A stretch of DNA of 64,000 bases from an uncultured Erythrobacter sp. (GCA_913055155.1 CAJXJR010000002.1:2501-66500), one strand, 5' to 3'; positions 35,625 through 45,892 are shown, counted from the first letter of the stretch. The notes: generated from the letters alone by a model not told the origin. Made by a program: numbers and translations.

Positions 35625-36755
35625 ATGAACGACCACGACGATTTTGAAGACCTGCCGCCGGAAAAGCTGCCGCTGGATGCCTGGCACCGCCAACACGGCG
35701 CGCGCATGGTGCCCTTTGCCGGCTACGAGATGCCGATCCAGTATGATGGCATTGTCGCCGAGCATCAGTGGACGCGCGAGCATGCAAGCCTGTTCGATGT
35801 CAGCCACATGGGCCAGCTGGCCGTCTCTGGCGACAAGGCGGCGAGCGAACTCGAAAAGCTGCTCCCCACCGACATTGCCAACCTGCCCGAGGGGCAAATG
35901 CGCTATTCGCTGCTGCTCAACGATGGGGGCGGGATCATCGACGACCTGATCGTCACCAACACGGGTGCGCACTATGCGCTGGTGGTGAACGGGGCGTGCA
36001 AGTGGGACGATATCGCCCACCTGCGCGAATACCTGGACGACGATGTCACCCTCACCCACCACGACGATTTCGCCCTGCTCGCCCTGCAAGGCCCCGAAGC
36101 GGCGGACGTGCTGGAAGCCTTGGTGCCAGGCGTGGCCGCGCTGTCCTTCATGCGCGCGGGCCTGCTCCAGTGGAACGGCCAGCATGTGTGGGTCAGCCGC
36201 GCAGGTTATACCGGCGAGGACGGCTTCGAGATTGCCGTGCAGCAAGGCCACGCCGCCGCGTTGGCCGATGCGCTGGTGGCAGATCGGCGAGTGAAGCCCA
36301 CCGGCCTCGGCGCGCGCGACAGCTTGCGGCTGGAAGCGGGGCTGCCGCTCTACGGCCACGACCTTACCGAAGAGACCGATCCGGTCAGCGCGGGCCTGGC
36401 CTTCGCGCTGGCCAAGTCGCGCCGCGAAACCGGCGGTTTCGTGGGCCATGCTGCCTGCATGGCGCGGCTGGAGGACGGCGGCTGTGCCACGACCCGCGTT
36501 GGGCTGGCACTGGAAGGGCGCCAGCCCGCACGCGAAGGCGCGCAGGCCTTTGCCGGCGATGCGCTGGTGGGCGAAGTCACCAGCGGCGGGTTCTCCCCCA
36601 CGCTCGGCCACCCGATCGCCATGGCCTACGTGGAAACCGAACACGCGGGCGAAGGCACGCGGCTGCAGCTGGAGGTGCGCGGCAAGCGCCTGCCGGCCAA
36701 GGTCGTGCCGCTGCCCTTCGTCCCCCACAAGTATCACCGCAAAGGAGCCGCCTGA
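35625..36755 (+). CDS. gcvT: GcvT, aminomethyltransferase (T protein)
   Basis: The product is 376 aa. It transfers the methylene group from the aminomethyl-lipoyl arm of H protein to tetrahydrofolate, releasing ammonia. Landmarks are [61 protein letters not shown] and [12 protein letters not shown]. It lies first in the operon gcvT-gcvH-gcvPA-gcvPB directly behind the riboswitch. Its stop overlaps the gcvH start by one base (TGATG). The DmdA-like gene at 15.7-16.9 kb is a distant relative and clearly separate. Confidence 0.96.
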   Translation: MNDHDDFEDLPPEKLPLDAWHRQHGARMVPFAGYEMPIQYDGIVAEHQWTREHASLFDVSHMGQLAVSGDKAASELEKLLPTDIANLPEGQMRYSLLLNDGGGIIDDLIVTNTGAHYALVVNGACKWDDIAHLREYLDDDVTLTHHDDFALLALQGPEAADVLEALVPGVAALSFMRAGLLQWNGQHVWVSRAGYTGEDGFEIAVQQGHAAALADALVADRRVKPTGLGARDSLRLEAGLPLYGHDLTEETDPVSAGLAFALAKSRRETGGFVGHAACMARLEDGGCATTRVGLALEGRQPAREGAQAFAGDALVGEVTSGGFSPTLGHPIAMAYVETEHAGEGTRLQLEVRGKRLPAKVVPLPFVPHKYHRKGAA

Positions 36756-37129
36756 TGCCCCGCTATTTCACCGAAGAACACGAATGGATCGATGTCGATG
36801 GCGACAGCGCCACCATCGGCATTACCGACTATGCGCAGGAACAACTTGGCGACGTCGTGTTCGTCGAGACGCCGCAGGCGGGAACGCAGCTGGCGAAGGG
36901 TGCCGAAGCCGGAGTGGTCGAAAGCGTGAAGGCGGCCAGCGACGTCTATGCGCCGATTTCGGGCACCGTCACCGAAGGCAACACCGCGCTGGAGGACGAG
37001 CCCGAACTGGTGAACTCTTCGCCCGAAGAGGACGGCTGGTTCTTCAAGCTGACCGTCGCCGATGCCAGCGAACTGGAAGGCCTGATGGACGAAGCTGCCT
37101 ACGAGACTTTCTGTGAAGGTCTGGACTGA
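36755..37129 (+). CDS. gcvH: GcvH, lipoyl carrier (H protein)
   Basis: The 124-aa H protein carries the lipoyl lysine in [14 protein letters not shown] (the K of ESVKA). It shuttles the aminomethyl group between P and T proteins. Start [38 protein letters not shown] is the standard N-terminus. The start overlaps the gcvT stop by one base. Confidence 0.97.
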   Translation: MPRYFTEEHEWIDVDGDSATIGITDYAQEQLGDVVFVETPQAGTQLAKGAEAGVVESVKAASDVYAPISGTVTEGNTALEDEPELVNSSPEEDGWFFKLTVADASELEGLMDEAAYETFCEGLD

Positions 37130-37133
37130 GGCC

Positions 37134-38510
37134 ATGCGCTACCTCCCCCTGACAGACGCCGACCGCGGCGCGATGCTCGAGCGCATCGGCGCGCCCAGCA
37201 TCGATGCGCTGTTCGCCGACGTGCCGGCCGAGCATTACCTCGACGGCCCCATCGAAGGCTTGCCCGCGCACGCCAGCGAAATGGCTGTGGAACGACACAT
37301 GCGGCAGCTGTCGAAGCAGAACCTTGCCGCAGCCGATGCGCCGTTTTTCCTGGGGGCGGGCGCCTATCGCCACCATGTGCCTGCCACGGTCGACCATGTC
37401 ACCCAGCGCGGCGAGTTCCTGACCGCCTACACGCCCTACCAGCCGGAAATCGCGCAGGGCACGCTGCAGATGCTGTTTGAATTCCAGACGCAGGTGGCCC
37501 GGCTGTATGGCTGTGCAATCGCCAATGCCTCGATGTACGATGGCTCCACCGCGTGCTGGGAAGCGATCGTCATGGCTGCACGGCTGACCAAGCGGCACAA
37601 GGCGCTGATGAGCAGCGGGGTGCATCCGCATTACGTCTCCGTCGCGCAGACCATGGCGCATTTCACGCCGGGGCACATCGACTACGACCTGCCCGTGCTG
37701 TGCTCCAACGCTGGCGACGACAAGCTGATCGCCCGGATCGATGAGGAAACCAGCTGCGTGGTGGTGCATTACCCGGACGTAATGGGCCGCATACCCGACT
37801 TGCCGAAGATTGCCGAGGCGACCCATGCGGCAGGCGCGCTGCTGATCGTGGTCAACACCGAACCCGTGGCGCTGGGCGCGCTGGAGGCTCCGGGCAAGCT
37901 GGGTGCCGATATCGTGGTCGGCGAAGGCCAGGCGCTGGGCGTAGGCCTGCAGTTCGGCGGGCCGTATCTGGGCTTGTTCGCCATCACCAACCCCAAACAC
38001 GTGCGGCAGATGCCGGGCAGGCTGTGCGGAGAGACAGTGGATGCCGACGGCAAGCGCGGCTTCGTGCTCACTCTCTCCACCCGCGAGCAGCATATCCGCC
38101 GCGAGAAGGCGACCAGCAACATCTGCACCAACAGCGGGCTGTGTGCCCTCGCCTTCAGCGTCCACATGACCTTGCTGGGCGAAAAGGGCCTTGCCGCGCT
38201 GGCTGCCGAAAACCACCGCCTTGCCTGCCTTGCCGCCGACCGGCTGGCGCAGGTGCCGGGCGTGAACGTGCTGAACGATGTGTTCTTCAACGAATTCACG
38301 CTGGTGCTGGACACCGAAACCCGCCCGCTGGTGCGCGAGCTGGCCGACAAGGGCGTGCTCGCAGGCGTCTCGCTCGGGCGGTTGTTCCCCGATGGTGACG
38401 GGCGCGAAAACGGGCTGCTGGTCACGCTGACGGAGACCAACACCGAGGAGGATATCGAGACCCTTGCCGTGGCCTTGCAGGAGGCGCTTGCCGAAGGAGA
38501 CCTGGCATGA
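37134..38510 (+). CDS. gcvPA: GcvPA, glycine decarboxylase subunit 1
   Basis: The product is 458 aa, the N-terminal half of glycine decarboxylase when split into two chains. It has RYLPLTDADRGAML, HMRQLSKQN, YTPYQPEIAQGTLQ and FQTQVARLYG, all characteristic. Together with subunit 2 it decarboxylates glycine with PLP. It starts at ATG 37134, 4 bases after gcvH ends, and overlaps gcvPB by ATGA. Confidence 0.96.
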   Translation: MRYLPLTDADRGAMLERIGAPSIDALFADVPAEHYLDGPIEGLPAHASEMAVERHMRQLSKQNLAAADAPFFLGAGAYRHHVPATVDHVTQRGEFLTAYTPYQPEIAQGTLQMLFEFQTQVARLYGCAIANASMYDGSTACWEAIVMAARLTKRHKALMSSGVHPHYVSVAQTMAHFTPGHIDYDLPVLCSNAGDDKLIARIDEETSCVVVHYPDVMGRIPDLPKIAEATHAAGALLIVVNTEPVALGALEAPGKLGADIVVGEGQALGVGLQFGGPYLGLFAITNPKHVRQMPGRLCGETVDADGKRGFVLTLSTREQHIRREKATSNICTNSGLCALAFSVHMTLLGEKGLAALAAENHRLACLAADRLAQVPGVNVLNDVFFNEFTLVLDTETRPLVRELADKGVLAGVSLGRLFPDGDGRENGLLVTLTETNTEEDIETLAVALQEALAEGDLA

Positions 38511-40078
38511 ACCAGATCAACCAGAGCGGGTGGAAGCCCGGCACGCCCATCGCCGCCGATCATGGCGGCGATTACCCCACCGTCACCGGCAACAAGGCGC
38601 TGATGCTGGAAGAGCCACTGCTGTTCGAACTGGGCACGGCGGAGACCTGCGGCGTGGACCTGCCCGCGCCTGACCCGAAGGCCTCCAACCGCCTCGGCCC
38701 CATGGCGCGCGAGAGCGATATCGGCCTGCCCGGCCTGTCAGAGCCGGAGACCGTCCGCCACTACACCCGTCTCAGCCGCCAGAACTATGCCATCGACCTT
38801 GGCCTGTTCCCGCTGGGCAGCTGCACCATGAAGCACAACCCGCGCCTGAACGAGAAGGTGGCGCGCATGCCCGGCTTTGCCGACGTGCACCCGTTGCAGC
38901 CGGTCGATACCGTGCGCGGCGCGCTGGGCGTCATCAACGAGCTGGCGCACTGGCTGATCGAACTTACCGGCATGCACGGCGTTGCCATGAGTCCCAAGGC
39001 CGGCGCACATGGCGAATTGTGTGGCATGCTGTGCATCCGCGCTGCGCTGGAAGCGCGCCGCGACGTGCGCCAGGTAGTGCTGGTGCCCGAAAGCGCGCAC
39101 GGCACCAACCCTGCCACCGCCGCCTTTGCCGGATACGAGGTGGAGGATATTCCTGCGGGCGCGGATGGCCGCGTCGACCTGCAGGCGCTGAAGGCCCGCC
39201 TTGGCCCGGATGTGGCAGCGGTGATGATCACAAATCCCAACACCTGCGGCCTGTTCGAACGCGACATGAAGGCGATCTCCGACGCGGTTCACGCCGCCGG
39301 CGGCTTCGTCTATTGCGACGGCGCCAACTTCAACGCGATCATGGGCCGGGTGCGGCCGGGCGATCTTGGCGTCGATGCCATGCACATCAACCTGCACAAG
39401 ACCTTCTCCACCCCGCACGGCGGCGGTGGACCGGGTTCCGGCCCGGTCGTTCTTTCCGAGCCGCTGTGTCCCTACGGACCGCTTCCCTTCACCGCGCGGA
39501 TGGAAGACGGCACGGTCCACCTCGTCGAGGAAGAGAATGCGGACCAATTCGGCCACACCCACAGCTTTGGCCGCATGACGGCGTTCCACGGGCAGATGGG
39601 CATGTTCACCCGCGCACTCGCCTATATTCTCAGCCACGGCGTGGATGGCCTGCGCCAGGCATCGGGCGATGCCGTGCTGAACGCCAACTACCTGCTGCGC
39701 AGCCTCGACGACGTGCTGGATGCGCCCTTCGGCGATGCCGGGCATTGCATGCACGAGGCGCTGCTGAGCGACCACGGCTTTGCCGAAGGCATGACCACCC
39801 TCGATGTGGCCAAGGGGCTGATCGACGAAGGCTTCCACCCGATGACCATGTACTTCCCGCTGGTTGTGCATGGCGCCATGCTGGTGGAGCCGACCGAGAC
39901 CGAGAGCAAGGCGACGCTCGACCAGTTCATCGCGGCCATGCGATCGCTGGCAGAGCGGGCGAAGGCGGGGGACGAGACGCTCAAAACCGCGCCCCACCAC
40001 GCCCCGCGCGCCCGGCTGGACGAGGCCCACGCCGCACGCAAGCCAGTGCTCGCCTACCAAGAGGTTGCAAACGGTTAG
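38507..40078 (+). CDS. gcvPB: GcvPB, glycine decarboxylase subunit 2 (PLP subunit)
   Basis: The product is 523 aa. The PLP-binding lysine is in NLHKTFSTPHGGGGPG, and the segment NYAIDLGLFPLGSCTMKHNPRLNEKVARMPGF is a hallmark. It is the second half of the P protein, so the split form (as in Gram-positive bacteria and many alphaproteobacteria) is used rather than the single ~950-aa chain. It ends the gcv operon; 60 bases separate it from the caspase-like gene. Confidence 0.96.
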   Translation: MNQINQSGWKPGTPIAADHGGDYPTVTGNKALMLEEPLLFELGTAETCGVDLPAPDPKASNRLGPMARESDIGLPGLSEPETVRHYTRLSRQNYAIDLGLFPLGSCTMKHNPRLNEKVARMPGFADVHPLQPVDTVRGALGVINELAHWLIELTGMHGVAMSPKAGAHGELCGMLCIRAALEARRDVRQVVLVPESAHGTNPATAAFAGYEVEDIPAGADGRVDLQALKARLGPDVAAVMITNPNTCGLFERDMKAISDAVHAAGGFVYCDGANFNAIMGRVRPGDLGVDAMHINLHKTFSTPHGGGGPGSGPVVLSEPLCPYGPLPFTARMEDGTVHLVEEENADQFGHTHSFGRMTAFHGQMGMFTRALAYILSHGVDGLRQASGDAVLNANYLLRSLDDVLDAPFGDAGHCMHEALLSDHGFAEGMTTLDVAKGLIDEGFHPMTMYFPLVVHGAMLVEPTETESKATLDQFIAAMRSLAERAKAGDETLKTAPHHAPRARLDEAHAARKPVLAYQEVANG

Positions 40079-40138
40079 CCTTGTCTTACAGGCAAATTTT
40101 GGCTCCGTTCATGATTGTTCATGCATAGGGGCCGGGGC

Positions 40139-41803
40139 ATGAACAAGAAGCAGGGGGCTTTGATGATGAAGCGGTTCTTGATGGGTAGCGCGGGCGTTGC
40201 AGCTCTGGCGCTGGCGGCAACCGAGCTTTCGGCCAGCGTTGTGACGCCGCCGGATACGGGCGACAGCGACCACGCCGCGCTGGTGCTGGCCAAGGAAAAG
40301 GCCAAGCAGGCGCGCAAGCCCATGGGCAGCCGTGGCGGCCCGCTGACCCTTGGCGAAGTGCGCGGCGGACAGCTGCAGCGCGGGCAGGAAAGCTACACGC
40401 TTGAAGCCGAAGCCGGGCAGCACGTGCAGATCGCGCTCTCGTCCGACGATTTCGACACCGTGCTGCGCATCACCGGCCCCGGCGGCTTCAGCGCCGAGAA
40501 CGACGACGGCCCCGACGGTACCCTTAACAGCCTGATCGACACCCGCTTGCCTGCCGACGGCACGTATCGCGTTACCGTCTCCAGTTACCAGAACAGCGGC
40601 AGCGGCAGCTATCGCCTCGCCACGATGGACCCGGCCAATCCCGTGCCCGCAGGCGTGCAGGCACGCAGCATCGGCATGGGCCAGGCGCTCACCGGCGTGC
40701 TGGCGCAGAGCGACCCCACGCGGCTGACCGGAGAGAGCGTCGACTATTACCGTTTCGCCGGACGGCAGGGCCAGCGCATTACCTTCGATGTCGAATCCGA
40801 CCGGATCGACACCTACCTGACGCTGTACATGCCTGATGGCCGGACCGAGGAGAACGACGACCGGCGCGGGCTGGAGGATACCAATTCCAGCCTTTCGATC
40901 ACGCTGCCGACAGACGGCACCTATACCATCGGTGCCAGCAGCTTTGCCTATGGCGAGAGCGGCGAATACACCGTGCGTGTGTCAGAGGCCCCGGCGGGCG
41001 TTCGCACCGTGCGCCCGTCCAGCGGCAATGCGCAGGTCTATGCGCTGAGCGTGGGCGTCGCCAATTACGAGCGGATCAGCCCGCTCAACCGCACCGACGA
41101 GGACGCCGAACGCGTCACTTACGCACTGCGGCAGGCAGGCGTGCTGGCACCCGAAAGCGTAACGCTGACCGATCGGGAGGCCACCCGCGCCAACTTCCGC
41201 GCCGCGCTGGCAGACCTTGCCAGCCAGGTGGGGCCGGACGACACGCTGCTGATCTTCTTTTCCGGCCATGGTGAGAAGGTGGAGAACATGACCACCGAAC
41301 GCGATGGCAGCGCCGAGACCATCGAGCTGTTCGACGATGCGCTGTTCGATTACGAACTGGCCGAGATGATGGAAGGCGTCGATGCCCGCACCCTGCTGGT
41401 GATCGATGCCTGCTTTGCCGGCGGGTTCGACCAGGTGATCGACCAGAAGGACGAGCGCATGGGCATTTTCAGCTCCGATGCCGATACGCTGAGCCTTGTC
41501 GCCCAAGGCGAGAAATCGGGCGGCTATATCAGCCACATCTTCCTGGAAGCGCTGGAAGGCGGGGCGGACATGAATGGCGATGGCGCGGTGGAAGCGGGCG
41601 AGCTGTCCGAATTCATGCGCCGCGAGTTCTACCGCATGGTGCTGGCCGAGCCGCTGGAAACCGATGCCGAGGATTTCCGCGACCACGAGGTGCCCAGCTT
41701 CCAGCACATCGTGATCGATCGCGGCGGCGACGGTATGCCGTTCCAGCAGGTGCTGATGAACTTCGGCAGCGCGGAACCTGCGCGGCTGGCGCGCCGCAAC
41801 TGA
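40139..41803 (+). CDS. Exported caspase-fold (C14) protein with two PPC-like domains and an EF-hand loop
   Basis: The protein of about 554 aa begins with a signal peptide (KRFLMGSAGVAALALAATELSA). Two bacterial pre-peptidase C-terminal-like beta domains follow (about 50-150, LEAEAGQHVQIALSSDDFDTVLRI; about 160-280, FDVESDRIDTYLTLYMPDG). The caspase domain then spans about 290-520, with catalytic His in FFSGHGEK (about 372) and Cys in VIDACFAGG (about 422). Near residue 476 the sequence DMNGDGAVEAGE fits a calcium-binding EF-hand loop (D1, N3, D5, G6, E12). An extracytoplasmic cysteine peptidase is predicted. ATG 40139 is used; 40163 and 40166 are possible and would still leave a signal peptide. 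Confidence 0.8.
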   Translation: MNKKQGALMMKRFLMGSAGVAALALAATELSASVVTPPDTGDSDHAALVLAKEKAKQARKPMGSRGGPLTLGEVRGGQLQRGQESYTLEAEAGQHVQIALSSDDFDTVLRITGPGGFSAENDDGPDGTLNSLIDTRLPADGTYRVTVSSYQNSGSGSYRLATMDPANPVPAGVQARSIGMGQALTGVLAQSDPTRLTGESVDYYRFAGRQGQRITFDVESDRIDTYLTLYMPDGRTEENDDRRGLEDTNSSLSITLPTDGTYTIGASSFAYGESGEYTVRVSEAPAGVRTVRPSSGNAQVYALSVGVANYERISPLNRTDEDAERVTYALRQAGVLAPESVTLTDREATRANFRAALADLASQVGPDDTLLIFFSGHGEKVENMTTERDGSAETIELFDDALFDYELAEMMEGVDARTLLVIDACFAGGFDQVIDQKDERMGIFSSDADTLSLVAQGEKSGGYISHIFLEALEGGADMNGDGAVEAGELSEFMRREFYRMVLAEPLETDAEDFRDHEVPSFQHIVIDRGGDGMPFQQVLMNFGSAEPARLARRN

Positions 41804-41822
41804 CCTTCCTCACACGCACAAG

Positions 41823-41860
41823 AAGGGGCGGCGAGTCGAAGTGACTCGCCGCCCCCTTGT
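41823..41860. terminator. Bidirectional intrinsic terminator between caspase-like and fucP-like genes
   Basis: A 13-bp GC-rich stem GGGGCGGCGAGTC (41825-41837) pairs with GACTCGCCGCCCC (41843-41855) around a five-base loop, flanked by AA on the left and TTGTT on the right. It lies between two convergent genes, so it can serve both strands. Confidence 0.8.
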
Positions 41861-41876
41861 TATCCGTCCCGGATAA

Positions 41877-43310
41877 TCACGCGTAGGTTGCAGCCGGCTT
41901 GCGGGCGAACACGCCGAACCCGGCGATGATCGCGTAGCAGGTGATGGGGATCACCATGGCCAGCGCCAGGTTGCCGCCCGTGGCATCGGCCACCACGCCA
42001 TAGAGCAGCGGGACAACGGCCCCGCCGAAGATGGCGACATTGATGATGCCCGACCCGTCTGCCGCCCGAGCGCCCAGCTTTTCGCAGGCGAGGCTGAAGA
42101 TGGTGGGGAACATGATCGAGTTCATCAGGCCCACCGCCAGCAGCGAATAGGCAGCCAGCTCGCCGGAGGTGAGCGACGAGATAACGATCAGCGCGATAGC
42201 CCCTGTGGCGTTGAAAGCCAGGATCTTGCCCGGACTGAACACGCGCAGGAAGCCGGAACCGATGAAGCGGCCCACCATGGCGCCGCCCCAGTAGAGCCCG
42301 ATCATCCAGCCGATCACGCTTTCGGGCTCACCCAGCACGCGCTCGGTGGAAAGGTAGTTGATGATGATCGAACCGATCGAGACTTCCGCACCGACGTACA
42401 GGAAGATGCACAGCGCGCCATAGCTGAAGCGGCTGCGCTTCAGCAGGTCGTTCTTGTACAGCCACAGCGCCGGTGCGAGCAGAATGATGAGCACGCCCAG
42501 CCATCCGTTCACCTGCAAGGCCACGAAGGCGCCGATGGCGGCAAGCCCCAGCCCGATCAGGTAACGGCTGTTGGAGACGAACTCGCCATCGCCCATGAGC
42601 TTGGCATCATGCGGCAGGCGGTTGCGGAACATCCACACCGCCGCCGCAACGACCGCGATCAGCGCGGCAACGCCAAGGTAGCCCTGCCAGATCGCCTCGC
42701 TCTCTGCCGCGCGATAGGCTTGCAGGGCAGCGCCCTCAAGCTGGTCTGCCGACATTTCGGCCAGGCTGCCGAGGATGACGGCGGCGCCGACAATGGGAAA
42801 CACCGTGGTGCCCAGCGAATTGAACGCCTGCGCGAAAGTCAGGCGGCTGTGCGCCGTGCGCGGCGGCCCCAGCAGGCTGATCAGCGGGTTGGCCACCACC
42901 TGCACGATCACCACGCCGCTCGCCAGGATGAACAGCGCGCCAAGGAAGATCGCGTAGGTCGCCGTCTGGCTGGCCGGGATGAACAGCAGGCAGCCCACGA
43001 TCATCGTGCACAGGCCCGCCACCGCGCCGCGCATGTAGCCGATCTTTTTCACCAGCTTGGCGCCGGGAATGCCGATCAGCAGGTAGGCCGCGAAGAAGCA
43101 GAACTGCACCAGCATCGCCTCGGTGTAGGAGAGCGTGAACAGTTCGCGCAGCTTGGGAATCAGCACGTCGTTGAGCGAGGTGATCCCGCCGAAGATGAAG
43201 AACAGGCCGAAGACGAAATACTGCAGGCCCGGCGCGTTGACCGGGGGCGTGTCGTCATCCTCGATCGGATTGGGATCGGTGCTGCTGGAAACATCGGGCG
43301 CTAGGGCCAT
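41877..43310 (-). CDS. FucP-type sugar:proton symporter (MFS)
   Basis: The product is 477 aa with 12 helices. The pattern YFVFGLFFIFGGITSLNDVLIPKLRELF near the start and VQVVANPLISLLGPPRTAHSRLTFAQAFNSLGTTVFPIVG in the middle are typical of the L-fucose/glucose/galactose permease group, and MNSIMFPTIFSLACEKLG near the end is conserved. It imports monosaccharides across the inner membrane. AGGGAG lies 6 bases before the ATG. It follows GH3 on the same strand by 114 bases and probably takes up the monosaccharide released. The exact sugar is unknown; glucose fits a beta-glucosidase neighbour. Confidence 0.9.
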   Translation of the reverse strand: MALAPDVSSSTDPNPIEDDDTPPVNAPGLQYFVFGLFFIFGGITSLNDVLIPKLRELFTLSYTEAMLVQFCFFAAYLLIGIPGAKLVKKIGYMRGAVAGLCTMIVGCLLFIPASQTATYAIFLGALFILASGVVIVQVVANPLISLLGPPRTAHSRLTFAQAFNSLGTTVFPIVGAAVILGSLAEMSADQLEGAALQAYRAAESEAIWQGYLGVAALIAVVAAAVWMFRNRLPHDAKLMGDGEFVSNSRYLIGLGLAAIGAFVALQVNGWLGVLIILLAPALWLYKNDLLKRSRFSYGALCIFLYVGAEVSIGSIIINYLSTERVLGEPESVIGWMIGLYWGGAMVGRFIGSGFLRVFSPGKILAFNATGAIALIVISSLTSGELAAYSLLAVGLMNSIMFPTIFSLACEKLGARAADGSGIINVAIFGGAVVPLLYGVVADATGGNLALAMVIPITCYAIIAGFGVFARKPAATYA

Positions 43311-43424
43311 GGTAATCTCCCTGATGGCGGCCCGCCTTTTCGAAGACGGGTCCGCGTGAATTGGTCACCTACGGTCTGTTTGCCCCACCGCTCCGCGTAA
43401 AGCGAGTGTCGGCGTGACAGGCTA

Positions 43425-45827
43425 TCAGAACGAACACTCGGTTCCCGGCGGCACATCCTCGCGCACCACCTCGGCCAGGCGGAACGCAATATCGCCGTCG
43501 GTGGAAAACGTGATCGTGTCGCCAAGGGCGCCGGCGCAATCCTCGGTAATCACCATCTCGCGCCAGCCTTTCTCGAATGCATGGGCGAAATGCGGTGTCA
43601 GGTCGACTTCGCCGTCTTCGCCCAGCGTCAGGGTAACAGGCGCAGAGGGCCTGGCCAGCACTTCATAGGTGATGCGGTAGGCACCGCCGCTGTCGTCATC
43701 CTGCACCAGCGAGAGCTGCGAGCCGGCAGCCATGCTGATTTCCCGCGAATCTTCCTGCGCTTCGCGATCATAGCCGATTGCGGTGACGCCAGCCTCGCTA
43801 CCCAGCAGGTTGGGCAGCGCACCGGCCCCGACACTGGCCACCACGCCCTGGCCCAGCCGGCCGGAGGCGTAGATTTCCTGCGATGGGCCGACAAGCAGGG
43901 CCGCGCAATCCTCGCTCAGGCGCGGCAAGGCGCTGGTATCGCCCAGCGCGCGGCCGAAACCCATCGGGAACAGTGCGCCGCGCGGGCTGTTGAGCGGCCG
44001 CCCCTCGCAGGTTCGCGGCCAGCTGAAAGAGAGGCGCCCGGTGGCTTCGACCGCGCCGGTCAGCACGTCGGCAATACCTGCACCCTCGCTGCCCGGCAGC
44101 CAGGATGCGACGAAGGCATCGGCGGCGTTCAGTTCACGGTTCACCCACAGCGGGCGACCGGAAAGGAAGACGGCAACCGTCGGGATATCCTGTTCCTCGA
44201 AGCGGCGCAGGAGTTCCAGCCCCTCTTCATCACGGAACACCAGGTCGGGACGGTCGCCCGCGAATTCGGCATAGGGCTCTTCGCCGAACACCACCACGGC
44301 GACGTCGGGACGGGTGGTGAAGCTGCCGTCTTCCGACAGGGTGGCGCTGCCACCGCTGCCTTCCACGGCATCGCGCAATCCTTCCCAGATCGAGGTGGCA
44401 TTGGGGAACAGCTCGCGGTCAAGCTCGCGCCCGCCCTGCCAGGTCAGCGTCCAGCCCCCGGCAGCCTGGCCGATATTGTCTGCCGCGCTGCCCGCGACCA
44501 GCACATTCGCTCCGGCAGCCAGCGGCAGCACGCCATCGTTCTTCAGGATAACCTGCGAGCGCGCCACCGCCTCGCGCGCGATGGCGCGATGTTCGGGCGA
44601 GGCGAGCAGGTCGAACTGGCCACCCAGGCCGCGCTCCGACGGCAGCACGGGCTCGGGCGCCAGCAGGCCGGCGCGGTACTTCACCCGCAGCACGCGGGTT
44701 ACTGCTTCGTCCACCCGCGCCATGGGGATGGTGCCATCCTCGACCTGGGCGATCAGTGTCTCCATCAGGCCTTTCCAGTCGTCGGGCACCATGTAGATAT
44801 CGAGGCCAGCGAGCAGCGATTGTGCGCAGTCTGTGACGGTGCAGCCGGCCACCTGGCCGTGACCGTTCCAGTCGCCCACAACCAGCCCGTCGAAGCCCAT
44901 CTGTTCGCGCAGCACGCCGGTGAGCAGCTCCTCGTTACCGTGCATCTTGCGGCCATTGATGGAATTGAAGCTGGCCATCACCGCCTCGACACCCGCGTCG
45001 ATGGCGGCGGGATAGGGCCGCGCGTGGATATCCATCAGCGCATCGATGTCGCCCGTGACTTCGCCCTGGTCCACGCCATTGTCGGTACCGCCATCGCCGA
45101 AGAAGTGCTTGGCCGTGGCGATCACGCGTCCGGTGCCGAGGAAATCGTCGCTGCCGGGCGTGCCCTGCAGGCCCTCCACCAGCGCGGCGCCCAGTTCGGC
45201 CACCAGGTCGGGATCCTCCGAATAGCTTTCGTAGGTACGGCCCCAGCGATCGTCCTGCGCCACGGCAACGGTGGGCGAGAAGTTCCAGTCGATGCCGGTC
45301 ACTTCGATCTCGGCTGCGGTGGCCGCGCCGATCCGGCGAACCAGGTCGGCATCGCCTGCCGCGCCCAGGGCGATATTGTGCGGGAAGATGGTGGCGCCCA
45401 CCACGTTGGTATGGCCATGCACCGCATCGGTGCCCCACATGGTGGGGATCACCGGCTCCCCGTCCGGCAGAGGCTGGATCGATGCCTCGTACATCTCGTC
45501 GGCGTAGCGCAGCCATTCGGATGCCGGGGCGTACTCGTCGCCATAGGGACCGCCGTTGCCACCGTTCAGGTAGCTGCCGAAGCGATAGCGCTCCATGTCT
45601 TCGGGCGTGAAGGAGTTGATCTGCGGCTGGATCAGCTGGCCAATCTTGCGCTCCAGCGACATGCGCGACACGAGATCGGCAAGGAAGGCATCCTCGTCTT
45701 CGTAGGGGACTTGGGACTCCGCTACCGTGACGTCGCCTGCGAACGGCCAGACACCGCAGGCCGAAACACTCAGCCCGAGTATCGCCGCAGCCATGCTCGC
45801 ACGCAAAAATTTCCCCGCCCGCATCAT
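43425..45827 (-). CDS. GH3 family beta-glucosidase-type lipoprotein
   Basis: The protein is 800 aa with lipobox LSVSAC, so it is anchored in the outer or inner membrane facing the periplasm. The GH3 N-terminal barrel has WGTDAVHGHTNV, the AKHFFGDGGTDNG substrate-loop block, and the nucleophile Asp in VVGDWNGHGQVAGC. The C-terminal GH3 domain and a beta-sandwich follow. This matches the exo-1,3/1,4-beta-glucosidase group used by marine alphaproteobacteria to degrade glucans. A LacI-type palindrome lies 17-24 bases upstream of the start codon. It is followed by the FucP-type permease. Confidence 0.93.
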   Translation of the reverse strand: MMRAGKFLRASMAAAILGLSVSACGVWPFAGDVTVAESQVPYEDEDAFLADLVSRMSLERKIGQLIQPQINSFTPEDMERYRFGSYLNGGNGGPYGDEYAPASEWLRYADEMYEASIQPLPDGEPVIPTMWGTDAVHGHTNVVGATIFPHNIALGAAGDADLVRRIGAATAAEIEVTGIDWNFSPTVAVAQDDRWGRTYESYSEDPDLVAELGAALVEGLQGTPGSDDFLGTGRVIATAKHFFGDGGTDNGVDQGEVTGDIDALMDIHARPYPAAIDAGVEAVMASFNSINGRKMHGNEELLTGVLREQMGFDGLVVGDWNGHGQVAGCTVTDCAQSLLAGLDIYMVPDDWKGLMETLIAQVEDGTIPMARVDEAVTRVLRVKYRAGLLAPEPVLPSERGLGGQFDLLASPEHRAIAREAVARSQVILKNDGVLPLAAGANVLVAGSAADNIGQAAGGWTLTWQGGRELDRELFPNATSIWEGLRDAVEGSGGSATLSEDGSFTTRPDVAVVVFGEEPYAEFAGDRPDLVFRDEEGLELLRRFEEQDIPTVAVFLSGRPLWVNRELNAADAFVASWLPGSEGAGIADVLTGAVEATGRLSFSWPRTCEGRPLNSPRGALFPMGFGRALGDTSALPRLSEDCAALLVGPSQEIYASGRLGQGVVASVGAGALPNLLGSEAGVTAIGYDREAQEDSREISMAAGSQLSLVQDDDSGGAYRITYEVLARPSAPVTLTLGEDGEVDLTPHFAHAFEKGWREMVITEDCAGALGDTITFSTDGDIAFRLAEVVREDVPPGTECSF

Positions 45828-45840
45828 TGTCCTCTTAAAT

Positions 45841-45855
45841 TGGGAACGTTCACAA
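45841..45855. promoter_or_regulatory. LacI-type operator upstream of GH3
   Basis: The element TGGGAACGTTCACAA contains the perfect palindrome GAACGTTC centred on CG at 45847-45848. It matches the two elements in front of the TonB receptor (AACGTTCACA / AGCGTTCACA). A central CG within an inverted repeat is typical of LacI-family sites. It is probably bound by the LacI protein encoded 1.3 kb upstream. Confidence 0.7.
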
Positions 45856-45892
45856 AAGGGGTTTTACACGCCTCGCCGGGCATGGCAAGCGC

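Noticed and set aside
40105-40135. Direct repeat GTTCATG-ATT-GTTCATG before the caspase-like gene
   Set aside because: Period and sequence fit neither the Pho-box nor the LacI elements; too short to call a regulatory site.
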